In this document: piece after piece, positions 1 to 12,573 of the stretch
Layout: each line of letters starts with the position of its first letter
How positions within the stretch are numbered: position 1 is the stretch's first letter
NCBI GenBank assembly: GCA_964017235.1
Contig: OZ024927.1
Span: forward strand, 27,857,160-27,921,159
Origin: Sabellastarte sp. h YS-2021
Taxonomy: Eukaryota; Annelida; Polychaeta; Sabellida; Sabellidae
Length of the DNA stretch: 64,000 nt
Direction of reading: 5' to 3'
Program-made: the position numbers and the translations under genes
Notes under the pieces: model-generated
The model's database searches: none
Told to the model about the DNA's origin: nothing
Seen by the model: only the letters and a program-made list of their open reading frames with translations

Positions 1-2094
1 GCCTGTAAGGTGGAGCATGTAAACATTGTCATATGTATGATGGCTGACTCCTGACCGGACACAAGGAAACTTGTTCGATTGTGAACCACATTTTTTCTTG
101 CTGTTCAAAAGACCCATTTGATTTGTCTGTAACCAGCAATTTTGGCCACAGCAATTTTCTGTAGCCCGTAGTACTGCAACCAGTAAAAAACCGGCAGGCT
201 AGGCTGACCATTGAATTTAGTTACTGGTCTACTAACTAGATAGCCCCCAAGTGGTCTGCCGGTCGGTTCCGGCCCTTTGAAACCAGTATGAAAAGGGCAA
301 GACAGCAATTGCACCTGATAGCAGGTCAGTAGTCTCTGTAACCAGCTGGTGTGAAGAAAAAACTGCTCAGTGAAAACTGTATAGCGAGAAACCGGTTGGT
401 GAGCTCTGCAACCGACTGAAGCAGTTTCTGTGTAGGAAAAAACTTCCTGTTAGGGACTACACATTATTAGGCCTGTCATCAATCTTAGGCCGGTGAATAG
501 GCTGCTGATGAGGAGTGGTCAGCTGGTAGGAGACCTTTGGGTTGGTGATTCTTAGTGCTGGTTGGTAAGGCAAGAAGGCTTGTAGCCGGCTAATATGAAG
601 CAAGCTGTTTAGTGCAGGCTGTGCCACCGGTAACTGGTCGGTACACTCTGCAACCAGTTGACAAAACTGTACCAGGCTGTGTAGCCGGTACCCTGCCGGT
701 ACACTGTAACCAGTTGTTAAAGCTACTGTATAAGGCTGTGTAGCCGGTCGGTACACTGTAACCAGTTGTTGAAGTAACTGTACAAGGCTGTTTAGCCGGT
801 AGTCGGTTGGTACATTCTGTAACCAGTTGTTGAAGCAAGTGTACAAGGTAGTGTACAAGGCTGTGTAGCTGGTCGGTACACTGTAACCAGTTGTTGAAGT
901 AAAACTACACTAATTAAAATATTTCTTTGTAAGAAACTCACGTCTTCTCTGTAGATTTGACAGTTGGTGGGAAAGCCCTTGTGAGCTATATTTAGAAATA
1001 AATGTTGGTCGGTGTGTCACGTGACCAGTTTGCTGGTCGGAGCGTGATTGGCTGATTGAAAACGAAGATCAGCTTCGTCACCTGGTCAGTGAAACACGTG
1101 ACCAGCTTCGGGGAGATGCCGTCACTGGTCGCGTTCTTTCCATTTATTACAGTAAACGTGAGCTGACTGGTTGACTGATGCTTGTAGCAGAGAAGTCTGT
1201 ACCAGTGCGCTGGAGGTGAATTCCAGGAACAAAGAATGCACTTCCGACCTTCTTGTTCGGTGAATCACGTGATTAACTTCGTGACCTGGTTGGTGCATCA
1301 CGTGACCAGCTTCGCGATTTGGAAGAAAGGACACACGATTGGCTGACTGACGTCAGAGGTCGCGTTCTTTCAGCTGGCCGGCCGGCTGATGCTTAAAAGC
1401 AAAGAAGCCTGGACCAGTGCACTCTGTAGATGAAGTCCTGGCCGGTCTGAAGTCGATTCTTCTTCTCAGCCGGCTGTACACTCAAACCAGTTTCCTGGCC
1501 ATCCACTGCCCTTACTACCGACACAAGTGCCGGGTCCATAAGGGTGGGACTGAGAGTGAAGTTCCTTCTATGTAGCTCTGAAGAAATCTGAAGAATTCAT
1601 CTCATGCTTCTGATGAAAAAACACTAATACTCGAGCTGGCTGGTGTCTTAACCTGTGCGCTCTGATGAAGAATGCACCTTCATGGGGATTCCCTTGTGGA
1701 TTGAGGTTTTCCGTGATATCTTGGTACTAGGAAAGACGTTTCTATGGTGACTGTAGCTGAAAGGTTATAGACGGCACAAAAGACACGGATAAAAAAATAC
1801 CTGTAAGGAATTCCTCAATAATGACGATCTGCCCCTAACAACACAATGGTTGAATGGGAGGAAACTAGCAAGATGGCAGCCTTCATATTTCTCGTCGATT
1901 ACTGCCCTATCATCAACACTAAATTGAGTTAACTAGGGAGCGTTTCCAGCAGATTTCTAAATGTATATCTGTGCTTGATCAGAAGATAACACTTCTACAC
2001 AGAAAAACCCCACATATAAGGTTAAAAATCCGTCATAATGCACACTCTTCTTTAAAATATCTGGAGATTGTTGAAAACACGTTAACACAGTACA
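1..2094. repeat. Decayed ACCGGT-rich repetitive region
   Basis: No gene is supported here. The stretch is dense in short related words (accagtt, gccggt, ggtcggt, cacgtgacc) recurring at irregular spacing. Similar wording returns at 39300-40600, beside a DIRS relic in one case and a DIRS terminus in the other. I infer old DIRS-associated or other repeat material. The open frames in it are low-complexity and do not resemble known proteins. Confidence 0.45.
652..895. repeat. Minisatellite, about 52-64 bp unit, 4 copies
   Basis: Each unit begins aaccagttgttgaag or a close variant, runs through actgtacaaggctgtgtagc, and ends with ggtcggtacactgt. Four successive units and part of a fifth are readable. 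Unit length varies because one unit carries an internal duplication of the gtgtacaagg word. Confidence 0.75.
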
Positions 2095-2295
2095 CGCGCC
2101 AAACGAAAAAGATGCTATGACGTCAAGTTGTCTAGACAGGAAGGAAGTACGAGGCGCCATCTGGGGAGTGCACAGTACTACGGACCGGCCAGCCGGTGGA
2201 AACACAGGACGTCTTTTTCTGACGTTTGGCGGGCCGGTCTGCGCCGACCGGTTTAGCAAATTGTCCATTGGATAGGATGTATTAACGCAATAAAA
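2095..2295. mobile_element. Solitary DIRS1-like terminal repeat fragment
   Basis: The segment starts cgcgccaaacgaaaaagatg and ends gatgtattaacgcaataaaa. The same two words bound the right-hand ends of the DIRS elements at 31329-37518 and 24441-28091. Between them it shares the ggacgtctttttctgacgtttggcg block and an accgg-rich stretch. No recombinase or reverse transcriptase is recognisable next to it, so this is an orphan end of a broken, old copy. Confidence 0.7.
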
Positions 2296-2327
2296 ATACC
2301 ATGTTCTTAATCTACAAAAAAAAAAAC

Positions 2328-2665
2328 AAGTGTCAGAGATGCCCCAAAAGGCGGGTTGCACAGGCAGCAATAAACCAATTTCGAAAGCAACTTAGCCATG
2401 ATAGTGCTCTATGTCCCTGTCAAGTTTGAATTCGATTGGACAAAGCGTTTTCCAGTTAAAGTCTGGAAATGGAAATGTTGATGGACAGACAAACGGACAA
2501 AAAACGACAAACAAGCGGAAGGAATTACACCAATTCCGAAAGCAACTTAGCTATGATGGTGATCTATATCCCTGTCAAGTTTGAATTCGATTGGACAAAG
2601 CACTTTCGAGTTAAGAGTCTGGAAATGAAAATGTTGACTGACAGACGGACGGTGGTTGGTTGCTA
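2328..2665. repeat. Tandem repeat, about 157 bp unit (gacggacaaacgg type)
   Basis: Two units of the pattern caatttcgaaagcaacttag, ccctgtcaagtttgaattcg, attggacaaagcgtttt, then a run of gacagacaaacggacaaa. The left edge carries gtcagagatgccccaaaagg, also found at 42848 and 53796 at the head of the same repeat. That suggests a dispersed element with a fixed left end. The open frame through it is only a by-product. Confidence 0.7.
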
Positions 2666-3514
2666 ATTTTCATAAAATGAAAGACATTATTGATGTTAAA
2701 ACAGAATTGCTGGACAGTCAGTTTCCAATCAATTATCCAGTGCTCAACCGAAACTAGTAAGGATAATTATGTAAAATTTCTCTACTTCCATACATGAATA
2801 CTTTCCAGAAACATTGTTACAATTTAATATTCTAGAAAGACCTCTGACATTCTTTTATCAACCACACTGAAAAGGTAGATGCAATATGAACACTGGTAGA
2901 TGCAATATGAACATAATTAATTCACTGCTACTGACAAAAGGCAAGAAACTGCATTTGGAATAATTTTGTAAAGGGCAATGGCACAACACACAATGGAGAC
3001 ACAAACATCAAACTAGAGGATCGCTCGCAAAAAAAAAAGATAATGTTTTTGCATAGCAAAAACAAAGCGTCCCGAAAAGGAAAAAAGGTGAGTGCTAAAG
3101 TATTAAGAAAATGCTTCGTTTCTAGCCTTATACTGTTGTGGCAACCAAAGTCAGCACAGTCTGCTCTATCTAGCACGGTTTTCAAGATATAAGCATTTTT
3201 GTGTTTTGCAAAAAATTAAAAAATTAAAAATGTCCGCTATATTTGGCGAGACAAAAATATTTTGAAAATTGGCATGGCTACTCTGCAGAGATACCCAGCA
3301 GGTCCAAAATTTTCTTGAGTTCGCTCCATATAGCACGGTTTTCGAGATATTAGCATTTTTGTGTTTTGCAAAAACTTTGAAAATTCAAAATGGCCACCAT
3401 TTTTGGGGAGACAAAAATTTTTTATCAAGACCACTGCCGTGGTGTGTATCTCCCGCCGAGCATTAAAGCAAAATAGCTTTTCCGAGATATTCACAATTTT
3501 TCATTTTCATGTGT

Positions 3515-6045
3515 GAAAGGTCTTCCAAAAGTAGGTGAATGAGTTATTTGAGAAAAATTGGCTATCTGCAATACTATTAAGAGATAATTCACATTTACTG
3601 ATTTTGAGTAGGTGAATAATTATCTATGGGTCTGAAACTTCACCAAGTGAAAGCTCTCCCAAAAGTAGGTGAATGAGTTATTTGAGAAAAATTGGCTATC
3701 TGCAATACTTTTAGAGATAATTCGCATTTACTCATTTTGAGTAGGTGAGTAATTAGCTACGGGTCTGAAACTTCACCATGTGAAAGCTCTCCCACAAGTA
3801 GATGAATGAGTATTTGATAAAAATTGGGTATCCGCAATACTTTTACAGATAATTAGCATTTACTCATTTTGAGTAGGTGAATAAATAGCCATGGGTCTGA
3901 AACTTCACCAAGTGAAAGCTCTGCCAAAAGTAGGTGAATGAGTTATTTGAGAAAAATTGGCTATCTGCAATACTTTTAGAGATAATTCAACATATTTTAC
4001 AAAACTCCTTTAAATTGAATAGTTTTGCTGTTAAAGTGAAAGCTCTCCCAAAAGTAGGTGAATGAGTTATTTGAGAAAAATTGGCTATCTGCAATACTTT
4101 TAGAGATAATTCACATTTACTCATTTTCAGTAGGTGAATAATTAGCTATGGGTCTGAAACTTCACCAAGTGAAAGCTCTCCCAAAAGTAGGTGAATGAGT
4201 TATTTGAGAAAAATTGGCTATCTGCAATACTTTTAGAGATAATTCGCATTTACTCATTTTGAGTAGGTGAGTAATTAGCTATGGGTCTGAAACTTCACCA
4301 AGTGAAAGCTCTCCCAAAAGTAGGTGAATGAGTTATTTGAGAAAAATTGGCTATCTGCAATACTTTTAGAGATAATTCACATTTACTCATTTTGAGTAGG
4401 TGAGTAATTAGCTATGGGTCTGAAACTTCACCAAGTGAAAGCTCTCCCAAAAGTAGGTGAATGATTAATTTGACAAAAATTGGCTATCTGCAATACTTTT
4501 AGAGATAATTCGCATTTACTCATTTTGAGTAGGTGAGTAATTAGCTATGGGTCTGAAACTTCAGCAAGTGAAAGCTCTCCCAAAAGTAGGTGAATGAGTT
4601 ATTTGAGAAAAATTGGCTATCTGCAATACTTTTAGAGATAATTCGCATTTACTCATTTTGAGTAGGTGAGTAATTAGCTATGGGTCTGAAACTTCACCAA
4701 GTGAAAGCTCTCCCAAAAGTAGGTGAATGAGTTATTTGAGAAAAATTGGCTATCTGCAATACTTTTAGAGATAATTCGCATTTACTCATTTTGAGTAGGT
4801 GAGTAATTAGCTATGGGTCTGAAACTTCACCATGTGAAAGCTCTCCCACAAGTAGATAAATGAGTTATTTGATAAAAATTGGGTATCCGCAATACTTTTA
4901 CAGATAATTAGCATTTACTCATTTTGAGTAGGTAAGTAATTAGCTATGGGTCTGAAACTTCACCATGTGAAAGCTCTTCCAAAAGTAGGTGAATGAGTTA
5001 TTTGAGAAAAATTGGCTATCTGCAATACTTTTAAGAGATAATTCGCATTTACTCATTTTGAGTAGGTGAGTAATCATCTACGGGTCTGAAACTTCACCAT
5101 ATGAAAGCTCTCCCAAAAGTACATGAATGAGTTATTTGATAAAAATTGGGTATCCGCAATAGTTTTTGAGATAATTAGCATTTACTCATTTTGAGTAGGT
5201 GAGTAATTAGCTACGGGTCTGAAACTTCACCAAGTGAAAGCTCTCCCAAAAGTAGGTGAATGAGTTATTTGAGAAAAATTGGCTATCTGCAATACTTTTA
5301 GAGATAATTCGCATTTACTCATTTTGAGTAGGTGAGTAATTAGCTATGGGTCTGAAACTTCACCAAGTGAAAGCTCTCCCAAAAGTAGGTGAATGAGTTA
5401 TTTGAGAAAAATTGGCTATCTGCAATACTTTTAGAGATAATTCACATTTACTCATTTTCAGTAGGTGAATAATTAGCTATGGGTCTGAAACTTCACCAAG
5501 TGAAAGCTCTCCCAAAAGTAGGTGAATGAGTTATTTGAGAAAAATTGGCTATCTGCAATACTTTTAGAGATAATTCGCATTTACTCATTTTGAGTAGGTG
5601 AGTAATTAGCTATGGGTCTGAAACTTCACCATGTGAAAGCTCTCCCACAAGTAGGTGAATGAGTTATTTGATAAAAATTGGGTATCCGCAATACTTTTAC
5701 AGATAATTAGCATTTACTCATTTTGAGTAGGTAAATAATTAGCTATGGGTCTGAAACTTCACCATGTGAAAGCTCTCCCAAAAGTAGATGAATGAGTTAT
5801 TTGAGAAAAATTGGCTATCTGCAATACTTTTAGAGATAATTCACATTTACTCATTTTGAGTAGGTGAGTAATTGGCTATGGGTCTGAAACTTCACCATGT
5901 GAAAGCTCTAACAAAAGTAGGTGAATGAGTTATTTGAGAAAAATTGGCCATCTGCAATACTTTTAGAGGTAATTCGCATTTACTCTTTTTGAGTAGGTGA
6001 GCAATTAGCTATGGGTCTGAAACTTCACCAAGTGAAAGCTCTTTG
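3515..6045. repeat. 133-bp satellite array 1, about 19 units
   Basis: The unit reads approximately gtgaatgagttatttgagaa, attggctatctgcaatactt, ttactcattttgagtaggtg, agctatgggtctgaaacttc, then gtgaaagctctcccaaaag. Successive gaaagctctc words sit at 4171, 4304 and 4437, giving a 133-bp period. Most units differ by a few bases. One unit near 3990-4040 carries a foreign piece resembling the ~160-bp relatives (acaaaactcctttaaattga). Confidence 0.93.
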
Positions 6046-6510
6046 GGATAGCTGCTCTGCAGATAGCTGCTCTGCAGAGATACCCTGAAGATAAAAAATT
6101 TCGTCGAAATCGCTCTATGTAACACGGTTTTCGAAATATTAGCATTTTTGTGTTTTGCAATTTTTGCGCAAAAATTCGAAAATTCAAAATGGCCGCCATT
6201 TTTGGCAAGACAAAATTTTTTTGAAAATTAGCATGGCTACTCTGCAGAGATACCCTGTGGGTCAAAAATTTCGTCGAAATCACTCTATCTAGCACGGTTT
6301 TCGAGATATAAGCATTTTTGTGTTTTGCAATTTTTGCGAAAATTTCGAAAATTCAAAATGGCCGCCATTTTGGGCAAGACAAAAATTTTTTGAAAATTGG
6401 GAAAACTACTCCGCAGAGATACCCTGCGGGTCAAAAATTTTGTCGAAATCGCTCTATCTAGCACAGTTTTCGAGATATAAGCATTTTTGTGTTTTCCTTA
6501 TTTGGAAAAT
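6045..6510. repeat. 169-bp satellite units, about 3 copies
   Basis: The unit contains aaaatggccgccatttttgg, tggctactctgcagagatac, cctgtgggtcaaaaatttcg and tctagcacggttttcgagat. The gcaatttttgcg word recurs at 6157 and 6326, a 169-bp step. It lies within family A copy 1. Confidence 0.88.
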
Positions 6511-6886
6511 TCGTAATGATTAATTAATCATTAATTACTCGGCCATTTCTTGACCAATCAATGCCAAAATCTAATGATTTCCAGATTTTAATAGAATGAA
6601 TGTATTTGCCAAGTTTCAGGTGAATTGATAAAATTCCTTTCAAGTTATCATCCGGACAAGCTACCCCATCGAAAAAAGACATTTTTGGTCATGTGACCTC
6701 TCTGATTGGTTGAAATGTCACTGCAGCATATTCAAAAAAATTCCCCAAGGCTACTGCCTAAACCTGCCAAATTTGAAAAGAATCCGCCTAACGGTTACAG
6801 AGTTATAAGGAAAACAAAATGCGGAGCCGGCGGAGCCAGCGGAGCCGCCGGAGCCGGCGGAGCCAGATGCTCTCCCATACACAAAC

Positions 6887-6908
6887 AAGCGTCCCGCAAG
6901 GGACGCTT
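6887..6908. other. Terminal palindrome of family A copy 1
   Basis: A perfect 9-bp stem, aagcgtccc / gggacgctt, with a gcaa loop. It closes the element, and the next bases (aataag) are flanking DNA. The same structure with a ttgc loop closes copy 2 at 59157-59178. Confidence 0.85.
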
Positions 6909-7394
6909 AATAAGATTATAAGCCAATTTTTTTGCACATACAGTATTCCTCATACCTACAGAACATAAAACTGTACTGTCATGGGAACCTTCATCACTGT
7001 ACATTCTGAATCATAGGCACACAAGTGGCTTTTACCTTTGCTGAAATGCAAAACTTTGACAGAACAAATTAAGTCAAAAGTTAATTATTCCCGAATCAAA
7101 CTGTAAGCTTCTATGAAACTGTCTTTTGTAACAAAGTTGTGATGGGATTCTTTTCATTATATATCAAAGAAACACACCACCAAAGACACCATAAAAATAT
7201 ACTGTAATATTCTGAACCACCAGCCAAGTTCAAATCAACATCTGTATCAAATTGATGCCCAATTACAAATTTAAAGACTCCTTTCATTTTTCAACAATAG
7301 AGCCACTCTAAGTTTTTAAAATACTTAAAAACCCTGCAAAATCTTTTGGGAGTAAATTATACTGAAAATTAATTTAAATATGAACAAATATATG

Positions 7395-7585
7395 TTGGGG
7401 TTTACAGTTGCTTTCAACATGTGGAGGCAAGATCATGATTGATAGTTGAGGGAATGTATGAAAACATCAAATATCAGCTGGGCAAGAGTCAGCATTTTAA
7501 ACTACCATATTTCCCACAGAATGTTGGGCCCAGGCACATATCCATAACCTTAGAGACAGGAGGCAATGTTGTCACCCATTACAAC
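7395..7585 (-). mobile_element. Diverged SINE tail-like segment
   Basis: The order ggggtttacagttgctttca, then catgattgatagttgagg, parallels the tail of the better SINE at 10712-10951 (ggggttttacgtcgctttca, catgacgggtagttgga). The tRNA-like half is too eroded to recognise. Treated as an old copy of the same family. Confidence 0.4.
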
Positions 7586-10500
7586 ATTGTTCTTCACTCT
7601 AGCTCTACTATCAGTTGCATTGAGAAGTAGAACCTGAGAAGTGAAATTCTCCTTGGACAAAATAGAAAGTTTGAAAGAAATTCAGTATTCCCCTTATGTA
7701 GATGGCAGTAGCAATACTTACTGTATAAATATTTACAAAAGAATATAGTTCCTTTAGAATGAAATCAAACGGAAGACAAATGGGGCAATTAAACATATAA
7801 ATTACAGAAGATATGCGTGTGTTCCTATTATAAGGTCAAACAAGAAGGCACTAAGAAGATTATTTTGTAATCCATGGCAGGTAGATTTTGGTCAGCAGGT
7901 AATCCATTCTTACCTAGAAAATTCATACAGGAGATATTTTAGTGTAAAAGTGTAGGAAAAAGTGACAGTTGGAGAATAATCTTTATTTGTGCAAAATACA
8001 GTGCAAGCATTACTTATTTTCAAACACCAATATTAAAAAGGTATATTTTTTATCAGAAATTGTTACCTTAGTTCAAGAACTATTCAGCGGTCAATCTGCT
8101 GACTGACCTCACCACATGAATGACTCTGAAGTGAAACATTACGTTCTTATGAATAATGACCAGTTGAAAATAAACTAAGACATGGAAGCTCAAGTTATCA
8201 CCTGTTAAAAAGTCCATTTTTTGTTATAAACAGAGTAAAATACACAAAACAAAAATATACAATAGCCAAACCCGGCAGCCAAGAACCCCAGCTCAGAGGT
8301 ACAACTAAATGGGCAACATTGAGATTTGGAAAAATCTAAGGAAACAACTTAAGTTGCAAGAAGTATACAGAACCAACGAGATGTTGTCAGATTAAGAACT
8401 TTGATGTAGCTGAAGAAGGGGGAAACTATAAGATATAAGAGATATATGGCCTTTTTAGTGTGATGACCCCACCTGACCTTGAAGAGGGGGTCAAAGGTCA
8501 AACTTGACACTTGCAAAAGATTCGCCGGGCATGATTTCTCAGTAATTGTTTTCTCATTCAGAATCCCTAGGACTACCGATAAAGGAGATATTAGGCCTTT
8601 TTTTTGATATGACGACACCCCCCCCCCCCCTCGCCCCCCTATTTGACATTAAAGATTTGATATGGTGGCCACTTTCTTTTCCACATAAGGTAAAAATTAC
8701 TCTCAGGCCAGCTTTCCTAGCCATATACATTTTGTGCAAATCTAATAAAGCTAGCTGCAATATTTTAAGCTTAAGAACATATTAATCAGTGATTTTCAAA
8801 TGTGTGATTTTAAATGTGTCTTATGTGTCATTTAAATACACTGGAGACAGGGTTATACGTGTATGAAAGAATTCGATTTTTGATGGGCAGACTCAACTTT
8901 TGCCCCTACAATTTTATAATTGAGTTTGTTTTAAATCTTTGTGATTAAACACTAGAAATACTAAACTGGTCGTTTGATCTAGTTTAAATTCCCCAAATTC
9001 TTTGCATGTGTCTTGTTAGCTGACACAATGGAAGATGCACATACTATTAGATGATTCTAATTTGGTCTAGGCAATACAGCAACTTGTTTTTATCTTTTGA
9101 TTTGTCCAGGTGCTCCTATTTCAGGGAATCTACCTGGCTTGTACATACTACTCTTACCAGTTCTGGACACATATTGCATGTAGATAAAGTTTCAATAAAT
9201 AATGTATATTTTAAACTAGCACACACACAGAGCAGTGTTGTATGTATTATGGACAGAAATAAAACTGGTGGACAAGGCTGGAAACCCTGGTGCTTGTACA
9301 GATTTGAATGATCTAACCCAACTAAAAAACGACAAGGTGTTTTTGGACAAGGTGTTAATTTGAATCAGATGCTGATTTGAACCATGATGACTTTTTAGCT
9401 CCTCAAATTTCACTCATTAGAAAGGTATGCACTGAATCAGCAGGAATACTCACAGAAACACTAACTACACAATAACACACAATCAGTACTTCTAATAGTT
9501 TGTGTGAAATATAAAATTAGAAGAATAATTAAATGCTCATAGCACTACAGTAAACTCTTAACACGACACAGTGTGTATGCTATATAAATCATTGATGATT
9601 CTGAGATTCCATGTACATCTTTCAAAAATATAACCTCTGCAACATGAATGAATGTATACACACACAACTAGTATAATATCAACATGGTTCACATTCTTCT
9701 TCTGTTTCTTCAGAAAAAAATATCAAGTTTCTGCACACAAAACATAGGGCTGTAATAACTGCTTGAGTACACGGTAAGGAATACAGCCATTAATAATTTG
9801 AAGTATCAAATTGGTTGAAGCATACTCGTTTTTTTTTACATCAGCAGTTTTGCATATATTTACGAAGAAGTCGCCTAAAATTTCTCAATGTTTATGTGAC
9901 AGTAACACTAATATTTTGCCTGTTAAAAGCCAGGAAAAAGAATCGTCTTGTGAGAAGAGTAACGACAAGCAAGTACCATTCGTTTCAGCAAATATACGGA
10001 CTTAGTGGGTGAACATGTTGTTAATGCTGATGTTCACTGGGCACTGGTGTTTTCTTGAAATGTGAACTTTACTCCACCACCTTAACTTTCACCAATATTT
10101 ATCTGGCTCGAAAATCTATAAATTTAACTTGTTTGAATATATTAAAATAAGCAAACATATTTCAGTTAATTAATGAAAATATCATTCATTTTGTTTGAAT
10201 CACTGTGGTTTAATTTTCCTTTTTTAATATGACACTTTGAATACAGACAAAACCATAGCATAGGAAAACTGCACTCTACACCTTTTTTCTTCAATTTTAA
10301 TTGTATTTTACATTTAAAAAGATAACACATTGTGTTTCTTATCTGTAAATTGTACAATTCCTTGATGTACTGAACTTATATTCATAAGGTCAGCCAAATT
10401 CAGCAGAACTTATTTGTAACATAATAAAACCCCACACGTTACCATCACTTCTACAACATTTCTAACACTACAATCTATGCATTATACAGCATTCCCTTGA

Positions 10501-10711
10501 GTTAAAACGTAACAATGACAACAGTGATTCCACCAACTTCAACACCAGCAACATGGCAAGCTGACATTTTTCAAATAAAGGTTTACAAAATATAAATAAG
10601 TAAATAAGTTTTATTTCCAATAAAGAAACACATTTGGTATTTGACTTAATGTGACTTTACCAGTCCTTCAGTATCTTAAATTTCCACTTGCTATGCTTGG
10701 TTCTAAACTTG

Positions 10712-10951
10712 AAAGTATTTTATTTATTTGGGGTTTTACGTCGCTTTCAACACTGTACAGGTCATATCATGACGGGTAGTTGGAAGGGCAGAGGAAACCA
10801 GTACATACAGTTCGCTAGGGTTCTGTACTGTAAACTGCCGACCAACGGCAAGCAACTACTAGCTTTCCCACTTAAGGCCATGATGGGAATCAAACCCCGG
10901 CCTCAGAGGTGGGAGGCGAGAGTGTTACCACTCTGCCACCGTGGCCCCTTA
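10712..10951 (-). mobile_element. tRNA-derived SINE (mollusc-type)
   Basis: Read on the minus strand, it begins ggggccacggtggcagagtg and contains an A-box (tggcagagtgg, 10930-10940) and a B-box (ggtttgattcc, 10886-10896, one base from the canonical ggttcgattcc). A non-tRNA body follows, then a tail with gacgtaaaaccccaaataaa. An 8-bp direct repeat, taaacttg, flanks it at 10704-10711 and 10952-10959, consistent with a target-site duplication. The layout fits the V-SINE-type RUDI family described in molluscs, but I cannot confirm the family name. The open reading frame across it is spurious. Confidence 0.8.
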
Positions 10952-12540
10952 AACTTGGTAGTAAGATGTATAAAATATTAATATACATACATACATACAT
11001 CATCAAAGTAGTTTTTTTATATACAAACAGTTCCAAGATATTGATACATTCATAATGAAAGAGTGAATGGTTAGCAATGTCTTCAATAATTCAGTGAATC
11101 TACAATTGTTATATGGCCAATACTTTGCCTGATATGTCTACATGTATTTGTATGACATCTGAAAACATTTAATAAGCAATCTGTTCTGACCCATTATCTT
11201 TCTTTTTGTATTTCAATACTCCATCCCTAACAAATAGACTACCAATGGAAATGCATATAAATCAGTATACTTCTTCCTGACAAAAAGACAAAAGTTCATT
11301 TGTGGTGTTTCTTGCCTTTAGGGTTAACTGCAATGACAAAGTTATTGAGCGAATATTCAATTTTTGAGGTCATTTTCACTATCACAAAATTACAGCTTTT
11401 TTATTACTGCTTTATATCAAACTGCCTCTTATTACACTTTGCAAACCTTCTATAAAATATCAGGGAAGAGGACACAGTCAAAACTAAGTGTACCTTAGGA
11501 CACACAACTGGAGTGATTCTGTACTTAGATCTATTGGTAGCAGAAAATGGAGTAATTAAATCTGTACCTGCACTTACTATGGTGACCTTGTAAAGAAAAT
11601 CTAATATCTATTGATGTTCATCAATAAAGAATGAGGTTAAATCAACCGACTCTGCACTGGCACACACTCACCCATACAGTAAGGGCATTGACAGGAAAAC
11701 AATCCAATAAACAGTAACATGTCAGAAACTGCTGATCAGGGTCAAATAAAACCAGTGTTTGACACTAAGAAGTAATGTATGCTGGACCAATGGGCCAGTA
11801 ACTCTTGATATCTACTGGTCCTTTAGATTTTGTGGTGGTCATTAATTATGAAAAATAAAAGCACACTATTTTATTCAATGTCTCAAGTGAAAGTGTTGAA
11901 TACAATCTACTGGCAAAAGGGGCCAGTAACTTTTAAACTCTCCAAGTCCTTAGAAAATTCTACTGGCCACAGACCAGGGGGACAGCATTACAGTCAAACA
12001 CTGCCTAAAACTGTAGACACCATGAATAGAAACATTCTTAAAAAGGCTATTGTTACACAGTCTGACATATGAAAATAACTTTGTAATAATTTCTATACAA
12101 TGGTATTCTTAACATCAAATTGATTTCTTTGTAAAACCTGCTCAGTAAAGATAATTACTGATTAGGCCCGAAACAGCTTTAACAGTAGTGTTCGTGTGTA
12201 GGGGTGGGTTTGTGTGTGTAATAATTACTGAATGGATTCTACTTCAAAAAACAAACAAAAACAAAAAACCCAGCACTTCCTGAGAATTGAGGTGGTGTAC
12301 CCTTTACTATTATGTGTATTGGCTCTTTAGTGGTATTCAAACTGGAATGGAAGATTGTATGTAACTTCTCAAACTGATCACACTGTGCAGGCAATATGAA
12401 CAGAAAACTGGATTCTGCTTTTATAAACACATTTCTTTGCCAGAAATATACAACCAATAAAGCACTACAATAAGAAACGCCTGTTACATCTTTGGTAATA
12501 TTACAAGCAATGTAATTCAACGGACACACATTTTTACCCA

Positions 12541-12573
12541 GGTGGGGTAGGGTAGGGTGGGGGTGGGGGGTGA
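12541..12573 (+). repeat. G-rich tract, possible quadruplex
   Basis: Runs of ggtggggtagggtagggtgg and following gggggtggggggtg give at least four closely spaced G-runs of three or more. No gene is near enough to assign a role. Confidence 0.45.

Larger units (their letters stand above)
3012..6909 (+). mobile_element. Helentron-like non-autonomous element, family A, copy 1
   Basis: The left end actagaggatcgctcgc is followed by a subterminal aagcgtccc at 3065-3073. The right end is the palindrome aagcgtccc-gcaa-gggacgctt plus a. The subterminal word is therefore repeated in inverted form at the other end. The core holds, in order, diverged 169-bp-type units, about nineteen 133-bp units, about three 169-bp units, an AT-rich tail and a gcggagcc minisatellite. 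Subterminal inverted repeats, a terminal stem-loop, a tandem core and insertion at an AA/TT step are the known signature of Helentron-associated elements (HINE, DINE-1 and bivalve pearl types). No Rep/helicase is present, so mobility would depend on another copy. Confidence 0.7.

Noticed and set aside
3515-6045. CRISPR-like array
   Set aside because: Units are contiguous 133-bp satellites without unique spacers, in a eukaryotic genome.
10880-10950. Functional tRNA gene on the minus strand
   Set aside because: A and B boxes are present but no cloverleaf closes properly, and the SINE body follows directly.
10688-10981. 97-residue open frame
   Set aside because: It spans the SINE on the opposite strand; the similarity is to tRNA-like and SINE DNA, not to a protein.
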